Positions 1 to 12,782 of a DNA stretch of 64,000 bases are shown here, one piece after another. This stretch comes from Paraescarpia echinospica. Lineage: Eukaryota; Annelida; Polychaeta; Sabellida; Siboglinidae. The stretch spans positions 9,898,302 through 9,962,301 of the forward strand of contig CM034543.1 of assembly GCA_020002185.1 (NCBI GenBank), given 5' to 3'. Numbering within the stretch: position 1 is the stretch's first letter; every line of letters begins with the position of its first letter. A program made the translations under genes and the position numbers. The notes under the pieces were generated by a model that was not told where the DNA came from, made no database searches, and saw nothing but the letters and a program-made list of their open reading frames with translations.

Positions 1-2786
1 TAGAGACCTTTGTGAAAATGAAAACTTTCTTATATCCAATCTACTCTGCTCCTTTGCTAATGTAAGTTCATGTCCTCTAGCCCTTCTATCTTTCTTAACT
101 GAGAAAAAAATATTTCTATCAGTATTTTCATAACCCTTCAATATTTTAAACACTTGTATCTGATCTCTCAATCTCCTGGTCTCTAGTGTTGTTAAACCGC
201 ATTTTTTAGGAGTATTTCGTAACTAAGATCCCTCAGTTTTTGTATCATTTTAGTTGCTCTCCTCTGCACTCTTTCTAGCATATCTATGTCCTTCCTGCGA
301 TATGGCCTCCACGCTTGAATACAATATTCTAAATGAGGCCTAACTATTGTTTTGTACAGCGGTATTATTAGCTCTTCTATACGTTATGTTTCGCCTAATT
401 AATCCAAGGATTTGATTTCCCTTTGAAGCTGCAATTCCGCACTGCTCTGAAACCTTCATATCAGCACTAATGGTTAACCGTAAGTCCTTTTCTTTTACAG
501 TAGTACTTAGTACAGTAACCCCCATTGTATATTCTACCTCTTCGTTCCCATGTCCTGTGTGGAGGCATTTACATTTACCAAAATTGAACAGCATTTGCCA
601 CTTTTCAGACCATTTGATCAACCTGTCAAGATCATCTTGTAAATGCTGTCTATCTCCATCACTTTTAATCCTTCTAAACACTTTTGTATCATCCGCAAAT
701 TTCAACACCTTGCTAGTTATTTCATCATCCAAATCGTTGATATATATTAAGAATAATATAGGTCCTAATACTGATCCCTGTGGTACCCCACTCAATACCG
801 ATTTCTAGTTTGAAGCCTCCCCATCAACTACTGCACGTTGTCTTCTGTCAATCAGCCATTGTTCTATCCAGTTTATTATACCATTTCCTATGCCATGGGC
901 CTTTAGTTTAAGCAGTAATCTTTGATGTGGTACTTTGTCGAAAGCTTTTTGAAAATCTAAGTAGACGATATCTACTGGTGATCCTTCATCTACTCACATA
1001 GTGATGTCTTCCAAAAAAACATAACATATTTGTTAAGCATGACCTCGCTTTAAAAAAACATGTTGAGATGGGTTTATAAAGTTTTGTTTAACAAGAAAAT
1101 CCACCATATGATCTTTAATTAGTCTTTCTAATAATTTACAAATCACTGATGTTAAACTCACTGGTCTATAGTTCTCTGACTTCTTTCTCGAACCTTTTTG
1201 AATAACGGTATAATGTTTGCTTCTTTCCATTCTAAAGGAAACACTCCCTCTTCTAATGACGAGTTGAAAACTGTTGCAAGCGGTATGCTAATTTGTTCTA
1301 CAATTTCCAATAGTAGTTTGGGTAGAATACCATCCACTCCAGGTGATTTATAATCCTTCATAGCCCTTATTTTCTTAGGTACCATTTCCGGGGTTACAAT
1401 TAATTGTCCTAAATAGTCTGAATCTGCCCCCTTGAACTTAACCTCTGGTACTGGCAGTGAACTAACATCTTCCCTGGTAAACACTGAACTAAAGTACTCA
1501 TTCAGGTCTTCTGCCATTAAGAATCCCTCTGATATTATATTTCCAGTACTATCTTCTAGAGGGCCGACCTTATCTTGAACTTTCTGTTTGCTTCGAACAT
1601 ACGCATACAAAACTCTTGCTGTCATGTTTTATATTACTAGCTAATTGTTGTTCATAGCTTCTCTTTGAATTTCTAATTTCAGCTGTAGCTTGGTTAAGTG
1701 CTTCTTTATAACTGTTGTAGTCTTCATCATTTCCAGTACGTTTATATGACTTCCACATCATTTGTTTATACTTAATTTTTCTAATGGCTTCTTTCGATAA
1801 GTGTTTCTTTTTTGGACCGTTTTCCTTGTTTTTGAAGAGTTCAAATTTATCGACTATGCACTTAATTTCACTCTTTAATATATTCCAGCATTCCGTTGTC
1901 GTCTTATTTTTCAGTGTGTTATTCCAGTCTATCTTTGCTAAATATTTCCTCATGTCCTTATACCCTCCTTTGTGGAAATTTCTCCTATACTGCTTTTACT
2001 ATTCCTTTCTGATTTTACTTTGATGGTAACATGTATCTGGTTGTGATTGCAACTCCCAAGTGGCTCACATATCTTGACATTGTCAACTAATTCATTCGGT
2101 GAGGACAAAACTAAGTCTAACACATTCTCACTCCTGGTTGGTTCTAGCACATGTTGAGAAAGGAATGTATCTTGAACTAAAACTAAAAACTTGTGGTCGT
2201 CACTCCCCATACTCTGTAGAGATTTCCATTGTATATGCACGTGGTTAAAATCCCCAATAATAATACAGTCCCGTTTGCTTACTTCCCTTATAGCGTTTTG
2301 TATTTTTTCATTCTCGTCTATGCTTATGTTTGGACTTCGATAAACTAACCCAACTGTTAACCTTGAGTTTCCTGTAACTATGTTACACCAAACAGCTTCT
2401 TCGCAATCTGCTTCTCTTGATAATTTTATTTCATAAGCCTGAATAGATTCTTTAATATATAAAATAACTCCACCTCCCTTTCTTCCTATTCTATCTTTTC
2501 TAAACATTACATATCCTGTCGGTCCCAATTCAGCATCTGAGATATCGGTGGTGGTCCAGGATTCGGTTATACCTATTATATGAGGATCAATATCTTCTAC
2601 CATAATGTTTAGTTCATTTCTTTTGTTTTCTATACTCCTTGCATTTAAACAAACACATTTATATCCAGCTTCAGAAGAGTTTTTCAGACTGTTATTTGCT
2701 GATTCATTTGTGCTGTCTTTATCTATGCCTCCATTTTCAGGCTTTTCTGTGAGTTCCCTCTGCGAATCTAGTTTAAATAGATGCAA
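1..2786 (-). pseudogene. CR1 ORF2 (AP endonuclease plus reverse transcriptase), multiply frameshifted
   Basis: The endonuclease lies at 2786-1950: LNARSIENKRNEL, GITESW, GGGVILYI, GLVYRSPN and IIGDFNH are visible. The C-terminal Ser-Asp-His block reads GSCNHNQI, so the usual SDH has become CNH, whereas the copy at 12.8-15.0 kb keeps SDH. The linker and RT follow in pieces at 1953-1570, 1625-1158, 1230-1033 and 795-340, with SGVPQGSVLGP (motif B) and FADDTKVF (motif C catalytic Asp pair). The pieces are in different frames. It shares most of its sequence with the copies at 12.8 and 21.0 kb. Endonuclease nicking and target-primed reverse transcription are the known roles of the family; this copy cannot encode them. 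Confidence 0.88.
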
Positions 2787-3992
2787 CCTGTCCCACTGTC
2801 AACAGATCGCAGCAGGTTCTCTGAGAAAACTGCTGCCCCCTTTCCACTAAGATGGAGGCCATCTCTCATGTACATATCTTCCCTCCCAACAAAGTATCCC
2901 CATAAATCTGTGAATCCCACCCCCTCTTCTTCACACATCTGCTCAACTAGTGCGTTGATCGCCATCCTCTTGCAGTTTCTAAACGTTGCCCCCCTCCCTC
3001 CCATTACTGGCAAAATTCCTGGCAGAATAACCTGTTCAACTCTCGTCTTCTTTAGCTTCCTCACTAACTGTCTATACTTCTGTACTATCGCAGTTGTTCC
3101 CTCCCTGTCTGCGTTATTTGTTCCTACATGTACCAGTATAGACCCCCCCCCCCTTGCCATGTCCCAATACCTTCTCTACCCTGTCAGTCACATATTCAAT
3201 CCGGTAAACAAACACTGACGTCCTTCCCCTCGCTCAGTGTCTCGTCCGTCTTTCTCATAATGGAGTCGCCCATCAACACCCTCTCTTTCCTCGTTGCCCC
3301 CTCAATCACTGCCTTAGAATAGCTCCTTGTTCGGTTTGCATCTGTCTGGTTGTTGTCTTCCCCCCTGTCGTCTTCTCTCCTGTCACATTCTCTTCCTATC
3401 CATTCTTTCCTGTCGCGTTTTCTCTTGTCACCTTTCCTCCTTGTCACCTTTTCAACGTCCCTTTTATCGACTTCTCTTCTATCACATTTGCTCTCACTTC
3501 CTTTCTTCCCTTCTTCTTTCGTCCCATCTCATTTTCTTCTTTCCTCTCCCGTCCCATCTTCCATCCCTCCTTCTATACGGTCACTTACTTCCCTGTCACC
3601 ATCACGTTTGTCTCGTTTTCTGTTGTCGATTTTCCAATTTCTTCCCCTCCAATCACCTTCCATCCTCTCAATCTCCTTTCCTCAGTTTTCTTGCCACTGC
3701 TATTCTCCTTCAGTCTTGCAGTATTCTCACCTCTCTCCCTGTCGTCTCTCTCCATTCGACCTGCCTCCTTGCTAATTCCCATCTCCATTCCCTTCACAAT
3801 ATCTGTCAACCTAAGTATCTCCTTCTGCAGACACTCCACCTTCCAACACCCAATGCACTGAAAGGTGATTCCTTCCTCCATGGTTTCTGCCCATGACTTC
3901 CCATAGCCGGACAATGCAAAATCTACCCAGCTGTGGCAATGATCGCACACCAAGTGTCGCTTTGCCTTGACTTGCCGCTTGCAAGGCGCCAT
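2768..3992 (-). pseudogene. CR1 ORF1 (zinc-finger plus SGNH esterase), frameshifted
   Basis: The N-terminal segment (3992 to 3585) starts with MAPCKRQVKAKRHLVCDHCH and has CxxC...H...CxxC spacing like the PHD-type finger of CR1 ORF1 proteins, followed by a charged Lys/Glu/Arg stretch likely to coil. A second segment in another frame (3447 to 3196) holds the esterase block with MGDSIM, where Ser is the expected nucleophile. A third (3160 to 2768) holds VHVGTNNA (Gly/Asn oxyanion block) and DGLHLSGKGA (Asp-x-x-His). At least two frame changes separate these blocks. The sense strand is purine-rich across the linker, seen as TC-rich DNA at 3350-3800 on the plus strand. The ORF1 end overlaps the ORF2 start by about 19 nt in another frame. 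Confidence 0.85.
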
Positions 3993-4010
3993 ATCCCGAT
4001 CAGAATTTAT

Positions 4011-6091
<2,081 letters not shown>

Positions 6092-6212
6092 CTGCCACCA
6101 TTCCGTTTTTCTACCATGACCAAGAAATATCGTGAATATTGGTATTTACATCGAGGGAGTTTTAGCAGGGGTAGCTACAGGCACGAACAAAATTAAAACG
6201 ATGTTCCAATCC

Positions 6213-6262
6213 TTTTTTTGTTTTCAAAACGCGATAAGCGCCAATCGTCTATTATTTCGGTG
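6213..6262. repeat. Extra copy of the fold-back arm sequence
   Basis: TTTTGTTTTCAAAACGCGAT followed by AAGCGCCAATCGTCTATT matches the left arm of the fold-back element 380 bp further on. It is probably an end of a related element. Confidence 0.55.
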
Positions 6263-6384
6263 ATCGATACTCATTTACATACATAAATGCATACATACAT
6301 ATGTACATACATACGTAAACATAATATAATATATATAGATAACTGTAGCTGTAGCCAAGAAACGTAAAAACGGTGTTTGATTCC

Positions 6385-6475
6385 TACGTTTGTGTAAGTA
6401 GTCTTTACCGTCGATTACTCTGGAAACACAGTTAAAACGCCATTTTACATTGCTTTACTTTGACTATATTTACTT
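6385..6475. repeat. Block repeated in inverted orientation at 18600-18690
   Basis: The block from TTGATTCCTACG to TTGCTTTACTTTG reappears as its reverse complement at about 18600-18690. Both copies lie next to the palindrome that flanks a globin exon-1 unit. Confidence 0.7.
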
Positions 6476-6604
6476 CAAATGAAAAGGGTTTCAGGGCAAC
6501 ACGCAAGATACACTATTTGTAAATTTTCACCCAAAAAGGATGAAACGTTCGTATAAAGACGGACCATATAATTTAAAAAAAAAATGCGATCGATCCCCAT
6601 TAAT

Positions 6605-6915
6605 CGACGTGCACAAAATATCTTTTGTTTTCAAATAAGCGATAAGCGCCATTCGTCTATTTTTTACCAATATGCGATATACATACATACATGCATATAT
6701 ATATATATATATATATAACATAATATAATATATATATATATATAATATACTATAATATAATAATATATAATATAATATATAATGCTATATATATATATAT
6801 ATATTATATTATATTATATTATATATCTATGTATATTGTGTAGTGGTAAATTATATAATAGACGAATGGCGTTTATCGCGTTTTGAAAACAAAAGATCTT
6901 TTGTGCACGTATTTG
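6605..6915. mobile_element. Fold-back (MITE-like) element with AT-dinucleotide centre
   Basis: The left arm (about 6605-6668; GTGCACAAAATATCTTTTGT, then GCGATAAGCGCCATTCGTCT) is mirrored by a right arm (about 6856-6915; AGACGAATGGCGTTTATCGC, then AAAGATCTTTTGTGCAC). The arms enclose about 180 bp of TA repeats and imperfect ATATA palindromes. There is no coding capacity. Arms of about 60 bp around low-complexity DNA fit a non-autonomous fold-back or MITE, or a cruciform-prone repeat. Confidence 0.75.
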
Positions 6916-6919
6916 TTTC

Positions 6920-7367
<448 letters not shown>

Positions 7368-9068
7368 TAACAAATATTTCAGACATCGCTACCATTCTCT
7401 ATATGATTTTGGATTCTTAATGTACATCAACTTCATTTACAAGTTTGTATTTAAGCTTTTTGAATGACTTTTTTCAAAACCAAAAAAAATGGACATCTCA
7501 TTTTGCCCTGGAACCGTTCAAATGTGGATTTAGCCAAATAATTTGTTTCAGGATTCTTTCGATTACCCTGTATGAAGAAAAAAACCATGTCGAAATACCC
7601 AATAATCTACTTATAAACGAGCTTGTGGGTAGGTTAATGTTTTTTAGACGGTTTGAACCACGAGCGCCAAACTTTTAGGGATTAAATTATGACCTCTCGA
7701 ATTGCACGTAAGACCTATATCTTTTCAAAATAACCCATATACATCAAGATTCTCACATTTTATGGGGTAAATCAGTTATTCCGAACTTTAAACGTAATGT
7801 GCGCGTAATACGTAAATCGTAATTAGTATTAACAATCACACGAACTACGCGCGCGCGGTAAATCGGCAAAGCACGTGCGTGAACAAAACATATACATTGA
7901 CACAATGTGTGATTATGTTTACCCTCATGCCAGTAGCATAGCCATACGAATATTATTTGACAAATCTACACTCTCAAGACTAGAGCCTTTCAATGGATGG
8001 TGAACATCGCATTCTCTCCGATCTTCCTAATTTTGAACAATGCTAACCTTTGATAAATATTACTATCACGACTGTGATCATTACTACCATTACTACGGTT
8101 ATTATCGAAAACATACACATTTTTTCTTTCTCACTTTTGAAACATGATTTTGTTTCTGTGTCGTCCCAAGACATACCATATTTGCACGAGGAACTCAGAA
8201 ATAAAACGTAAAACATTGCCTTTTATGGTAGCACTTCCAACTTTGAAAACGTCAACTGGAAATGCCATTTTGCCGTTTTTTGTTCCTTACGCCCACGATG
8301 TGCCATTTGAAATATTAGTAATGCGCGGAAGCTCCACATATCCTGAAAGGGCATAGTGTTATACATCTATGGTGACATTTTTATTACCGTGTTTTAATAA
8401 TTCACTGTATAGCAGAACAAAAGCAAGATTTTTATCAATGTGTGTACCCTTTTTTGACATCAGCCCAGAACATGGACGAAACCAAAATAATAATAATAAT
8501 AAACCTATTTTATTTAAATTTAGCGACAGATCAGTTTTGTTTAAATTGGCGCTTTACAACATAACATACAAAACGAATATAGTTTAATGAAATTGCTAAA
8601 TAAACACAAATCCTCTACAAATAGTATAAAGACTACTTTAAATAAAAATATAAAATATATGTATATTATCTAATGAACATAAACTATAGTAATCATATAC
8701 TAATTTAATATATATTTACTTATATAGGTTATTTAAAATAAATGCATAAATACGTTTGGAATGTTTCTAGAATATTAACGAACATCAGTAAAATACAAAT
8801 GTGTGAAGTATTTAAATAAACATACTAAAATTATTATTTTAATTACAGTTCAATAGATCTATCAGTATGTAGAAATAAGCCAATATAAATACATAGCACC
8901 TAACTAATGTATACGCAGTTATACAATATTATTATAATAAACAAATAAACATATACATAGTTTAATACAGAATAAGAGAACTACATTAATGCAGGGATTA
9001 TCATGTTGGACTAGAAAGAGAGTCGATAAAAATAAGTCTTTAGACATGCTTTGAAAGAAGATACGTAC
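7368..9068. other. Duplicated flank: intron-1 side of globin copy A
   Basis: Several stretches match 18900-20117 in the same order, for example TTCAAATGTGGATTTAGCC (7520/19035), AATAAAACGTAAAACATTGC (8200/19495) and the AT-rich part before exon 1. For the minus-strand globin exon at 9069-9238 this is the beginning of intron 1. No exon was recognised in it. Confidence 0.7.
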
Positions 9069-9238
9069 TGAACGAAAAACTGGGTGTACCACCCGATGTA
9101 TACATTGGCGCTTCCGCTACTTTTAGTTTCTCGGTATATATCCAGAACGATATCAGCGTCTTCTCGCGAGCACCGCGTACTTGCACATACAGAGGTCGCG
9201 CCATACACCACCGGGATAAGTTGTATTATACAACTCAT
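9069..9238 (-). CDS. Extracellular globin, first exon only (copy A)
   Basis: From ATG (9236-9238) this 170-bp exon encodes a signal-peptide-like start (MSCIIQLIPVVYGATSVCA) and then TRCSREDADIVLDIYRE, the Cys-Ser-x-x-Asp start of B-type annelid extracellular globin chains. It ends in FFV plus two bases (CA) before a GTACGT donor, i.e. phase 2, the B12.2 intron position of globins. Its length and phase equal those of the copy B exon (20118-20287), and it aligns with it throughout. Exons 2 and 3 would lie at lower coordinates and are not seen, so it is either an orphan exon of a broken duplicate or the start of a gene extending left of the window. Open, no stops. Confidence 0.72.
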
Positions 9239-9480
9239 TAGCTGTGACAAAGAATCAATGTACATAAATGTTGAGAAGTTGTATTCAGTATTGGAATGTA
9301 GTAAGAGTAGTGTTTGCACGGTTCATATTATCTGACACATCATGGCCCGAGATTATAATCGTGTGACAAAGCGAACATATATGTATTATTATACGCGTTA
9401 ATACAGCTACCGCTACAGTTAAGAATAACGGAACTAATTTACATTCACATATCGCAGGGATAGATGGCGAATTTATGTTT
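9239..9480 (-). promoter_or_regulatory. Upstream region of globin copy A
   Basis: This ~240-bp block matches two tandem blocks upstream of copy B (20288-20520 and 20570-20810). The best-conserved parts read, in globin sense, roughly GTGTCAGATAATNTGAACCG (about 9317-9340; contains a GATA core) and CGCTTTGTCACACGATTATA (about 9352-9371). Their conservation and distance (80-130 bp before ATG) suggest a core promoter; this is inference. Confidence 0.45.
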
Positions 9481-10098
9481 ACAAAATGCGATATGACTAT
9501 AAGTAAGCGTTGTGGTCTTGGAATTGTAAACTACATTATATATTTCTACTTGAACTATGTATGTATACATATATTTCATCCCAGGAGCCGAAGTCGACTC
9601 GCCTCTTTCTACGCTCATCCATGTCCTTGGTCAAATCACTTCAAACATAACAATTGGCAATGTTTTTCAAAACGACAAACGTTATTATATAGACTGATTT
9701 ACTTTTTAGTGGACAAATTGAATGTTCAGTCATTCCCAGGTGACGCCACGGAATGATCATATGTTGCATACAATGCCGCAACTGACAACTGCAGAAACGA
9801 AATATTCAGCGGGAAGGAAATTATGATCAACATGGAGTAATGTTTATAACAGCTCACCTTGATCTTTTGGTCCGTGCTTGGTTGTAAATTAGTAGTATTA
9901 ATTCAACTAATATGGGTTATTATTTCCATTAAGGTATGGTCTACTGCTACTGTGATAAACAACACTTGTTGCTATATCATTATAGTGTCACTTCATTAAC
10001 TTCCCTTTGTCCCTTTCTTAAATACCTATATCAATATTTATCTGACATATACACCTTTCCCCGTCTATTTGATATACAGTCTTAAGCTCCCTGTCCCT
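9481..10098. repeat. Globin-upstream repeat, copy A
   Basis: This non-coding segment recurs in part at 20810-21001 plus 23129-23340, at 28360-28760 and, inverted, at 38820-39100. Shared landmarks are CGCCTCTTTCTACGCTCATCC, GGTATGGTC, GTGTCACTTCATTAACTT and TTATCTGAC. It breaks at about 10099, where a CR1 fragment begins. Confidence 0.7.
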
Positions 10099-10392
10099 AG
10101 CTATATCATCGTCCAAATCGTTTATATATATTAAGAATAATATAGGTCCCAGTACTGAACCCTCTGAAAACTGATTTCCCGTTTGAAGCCTCCCCATCAA
10201 CAACTACCCGTTGTCTTCTGTCAATCAGTCATTTTTCTATCCAGTTAATTATACCATCTCCTATGCCATGGGCCTTTAGTTTAAGCAGCAATCTTTGATG
10301 TGGCACTTTGTCGAAAGCTTTTTGAAAATCTAAGTAGATGATATCTACTGGTGATCCGTCATCTACCCACTTAGTGATATCTTCAACAACAA
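10099..10392 (-). mobile_element. CR1 fragment (RT motif B region)
   Basis: Matches the other CR1 copies from YINDL back through the region of AFDKVPHQRLLLKL. GVPQG is lost through a deletion of about 18 bp: the frame reads NQFSEGSVLGPILFLIYIND. Truncated at both ends. Confidence 0.85.
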
Positions 10393-10409
10393 AAACATGT
10401 AAGTCTATG

Positions 10410-10505
10410 ATGTCAGCTGAGTCGTTTCAGCAGGAGCAGCACACCATGCTGTGAATGTGTTAAGTTGTGTTATGTTGTTGAATAAACTTTCATTCATTCA
10501 TTTAG
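10410..10505 (+). mobile_element. Probable non-LTR element 3' end with (CATT)n tail
   Basis: CAGCAGGAGCAGCACACCAT leads into GTTGTTGAATAAACTTTC and then a short CATTCATTCATT tail. An AATAAA box followed by a 4-bp tail is typical of LINE/SINE 3' ends. The family was not identified. Confidence 0.4.
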
Positions 10506-11206
10506 GTATACCTGGAAACCGTAAGCAATTATAGTATATTTCCTCATTACGATAACCATTATGTTTGTTACATTGGTCTAAGGGGGTCAAAAGTGTTCAA
10601 TACCTTTTCGCTTCTTTTGACTTACTCTTCCTCAGTCCTCATTAGATTCGCCGGTATAGCGTTTCCCACGTTTATTGCTGATCACTCGTAAAATGATTGA
10701 ACATATTCCCAGAGCTCAGAGAAGACACTTTGTTTTCCATTGGGGTTCTCTTTACCCACCTGCACGGATGGCGTGCCTTCACCACTGCATTCCCACGGGA
10801 TCACACACGCTGCCTGACAAATGGGTGCCCTAAGGCATTGATATATAGCCAGATTGTACTTCGGGCCAGTTATCGCGAAGTCCTGATAACGAGACAGTCG
10901 CAATCTTGTTTATGGGACAGAACACATGTTGTCTGGTTGCTTTACACAAACAAATCAGTTCATAAGTGAATATATGCATACAGACCCGAAGGCGTGCGGT
11001 TCGAAAGGTGCGTAAGTACCCCCGCCGAGAAAAATTTTTGCCCGTCTGAAGTAATTCTCATGGACGGTCGTATTTGCGTGGTGAAATGAAACTTTGACGT
11101 AAGCAACATTTTCATGACCAACAATACCCCCCTCGGCGGCGAAAATCTGCAACACTATCCCGTACGAACCTTCGAAAAATCAACCACGCTACTAATTTGT
11201 GTGTGA

Positions 11207-11276
<70 letters not shown>

Positions 11277-11392
11277 ATGTTTGTGTGTCAAAACGATAAT
11301 AAAAGTATATATGAACAAAAATAGTCTTCGGGCAATAATTGCAGCTTAGTTAATTGCTTCCACGAGAGGTCGAGATGGTGACAGTGAAACTG
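10506..11392. other. Intergenic DNA downstream of globin copy B
   Basis: Apart from the GT microsatellite at 11209-11270, no repeat or gene was recognised. A somewhat GC-richer piece (10690-10910) is open on both strands (minus strand: CLRAPICQAACVIPWECSG) and could be an exon, but no family was recognised. Confidence 0.4.
11209..11270. repeat. (GT)n microsatellite
   Basis: About 30 GT units with one interruption near the start. Confidence 0.95.
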
Positions 11393-11398
11393 TTTATT
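11393..11398 (-). terminator. Polyadenylation signal of globin copy B
   Basis: AATAAA on the minus strand, 58 nt past the stop codon of exon 3. A plausible 3' end signal. Confidence 0.6.
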
Positions 11399-11456
11399 TA
11401 CGCATACATCTATGTTGACGATACATCTAAATTGTTATAATTTCATACAACGGAAC

Positions 11457-11573
11457 TCAAGGAAATCGTGCTGTGATTGCCTTGATTATGGGACCGAAGC
11501 AGTTGTCCCAGGCGTCCTGATTGAAATTGTCCACCGACAAACCAAAGTCCTCTTTCAATCTCTGATGCATGAA
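11457..11573 (-). CDS. Globin copy B exon 3 (G-H helices)
   Basis: The acceptor TTTTGTTTGCAG is followed in phase 0 by FMHQRLKEDFGLSV and DNFNQDAWDNCFGPIIKAIT, ending ARFP and a TGA stop. The AWxxCF block is the H-helix signature of annelid extracellular globins; Cys154 pairs with the N-terminal Cys. The exon is open and intact. Confidence 0.88.
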   Translation of the reverse strand, partial: FMHQRLKEDFGLSVDNFNQDAWDNCFGPIIKAITARFP

Positions 11574-11889
11574 CTGCAAACAAAAATGACACTGCGATAG
11601 AAATGTGATTTCATAGTGATTTAGGAGACAATATATAAAGGTCAATATCATGTATGGTGGAATAAGACTCACATTTCCTCACATTTTTACGTTAAATTAT
11701 ATATGATTTCATATGCACATTGATGCGCTATAAATGCATTGATTGTAATGTTTTTAACTTCTGAATATTAATTTTATTTTGTAATATTTTAAGTGTTTAA
11801 TTCAAATACAAATATACTGTTAACGCTATGAGCATTTGATAAGATTCTGCATATTCACAAAAACTTAGGAACATAAGCACGTAAATACA

Positions 11890-12110
11890 CACCTGAAATT
11901 GAATTAGAAAAACACACCCACACACACACACTAACCCAAAAACACACTCACAAACAAACACCAGCGCAGACACAGCCACACACACAAACACATAAAAAAA
12001 ACCCACACAAACACAAAATTACACTCACACGCACTGTCGCACACACGCACGGACATACGCACGCACGCACACATACGCACGCACACGCACGCACACACAT
12101 ATACCCACTC
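11890..12110. repeat. Imperfect CA-rich low-complexity tract
   Basis: Degenerate (CA)n, (CACG)n and ACACAAAC runs inside intron 2 of globin copy B. Confidence 0.85.
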
Positions 12111-12251
12111 TAGTTCAGTAAATTTGGAACATAGTAAGTGCGTCTCATGCCAGACGCCGGTGTGTACTGATTTAGTTCGAGGTTCATAAGATGAGCTAAC
12201 GTCATTGCTGTTCTACTACCTCCCATTGCTCACGACGATAAATTTACTCAC

Positions 12252-12508
12252 GTCGAAGTATTCTGCCTTGACCCCGTCTATCACCGCGTGCTGAGCCGCC
12301 ATATGCGACGTGATTTCCTCGAGAACGTCTGGGTTGTGTAATGCGAGTAGAGACAAATTATTACCGTTCTGGTTTGTTTAATGAGCGCATAGTCAGTAGT
12401 ACACCGTTAGCCATTCGAACTCCGTCAGCCCCAAATTCTGGACTGTGAATGTCGTCAACGTTAACATTCTTGAAAAGAGCCTTCGTTGCAGGGTACTTCT
12501 CCATCAAT
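12252..12508 (-). CDS. Globin copy B exon 2 (B end to G start) with 40-bp insert
   Basis: The acceptor ...ACTTTTCAG precedes A-TTG-ATG-GAG, giving LMEKYPATKALFKNV, NVDDIHSPEFGADGVRMANG, then (after the insert) NNLSLLALHNPDVLEE, ITSHMAAQHAVIDGV and KAEYFD, followed by the donor GTGAGT. The insert at 12363-12402 or 12369-12408 is flanked by AACGGT direct repeats (sense strand) and introduces a stop within it. Removing 40 bp restores exact globin spacing. Removing only the inner 34 bp, which begins GT and ends AG, also restores the frame with two extra residues. Confidence 0.85.
12369..12402 (-). other. 34-bp insert between AACGGT repeats in globin exon 2
   Basis: On the minus strand it starts GTACTACTGAC and ends AAACCAG. 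The flanking hexamers are 12403-12408 and 12363-12368. It may be an insertion with a 6-bp target duplication or a replication-slip filler; a 34-nt intron is formally possible but unusually short for an animal. Confidence 0.7.
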
Positions 12509-12782
12509 CTGAAAAGTTCAGTACGTTCCGTTTTAATATACGTTAGATGACAGGATAATAATATATCATTTTCTTTACATATCTCTTCTTTACAGAATAA
12601 CGTGTTGGTTCCAACAACGTCACTAACCAAAAGGTAAGCATTCGTCTATAAAAAAAATTCCTTTCGAAAGCTACTGGTTTATATAATTCCAGCATTGTTG
12701 AAATCCCCAGGTGTTCACTAATCCAGCCCCATGGCATGATGATGAACAATGATATTGACGGACCAATGTCCTATAAGGTATA

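Larger units (their letters stand above)
1..4010 (-). mobile_element. CR1-type non-LTR retrotransposon, near full length, 3' end outside window
   Basis: On the minus strand the order is zinc-finger/coiled-coil ORF1, ORF1 esterase domain, endonuclease, reverse transcriptase and RT C-terminal region, which is the CR1 layout with an esterase-bearing ORF1. Position 1 corresponds to about 21220 of the copy at 21.0-23.1 kb, so roughly 215 bp of the 3' end lies left of the window. The 5' limit is uncertain: ORF1 begins at 3992 and any 5' UTR merges into unique DNA after about 4010. Both ORFs are broken by frameshifts and stops, so this copy is dead. Confidence 0.9.

Noticed and set aside
470..808. 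Plus-strand frame with FSDHLINLSRSSCKCCLS-type peptides, repeated at 12.9 and 21.9 kb
   Set aside because: Antisense of the CR1 reverse transcriptase in every copy.
3327..3896. Ser/Leu/Pro-rich plus-strand frames of up to 189 residues
   Set aside because: They are the complement of the purine-rich linker of CR1 ORF1 on the minus strand.
10682..10969. Overlapping frames on both strands with several Cys on the minus strand
   Set aside because: No domain, no clear splice sites, and both strands open; kept only as a note.
12543..12749. Closer candidate for globin exon 1 just upstream of exon 2
   Set aside because: The frame (MFIIMPWGWISEHLG...) has no Cys-Ser-x-x-Asp start, and no donor in the B12.2 phase was found; the 20118-20287 exon fits exactly.
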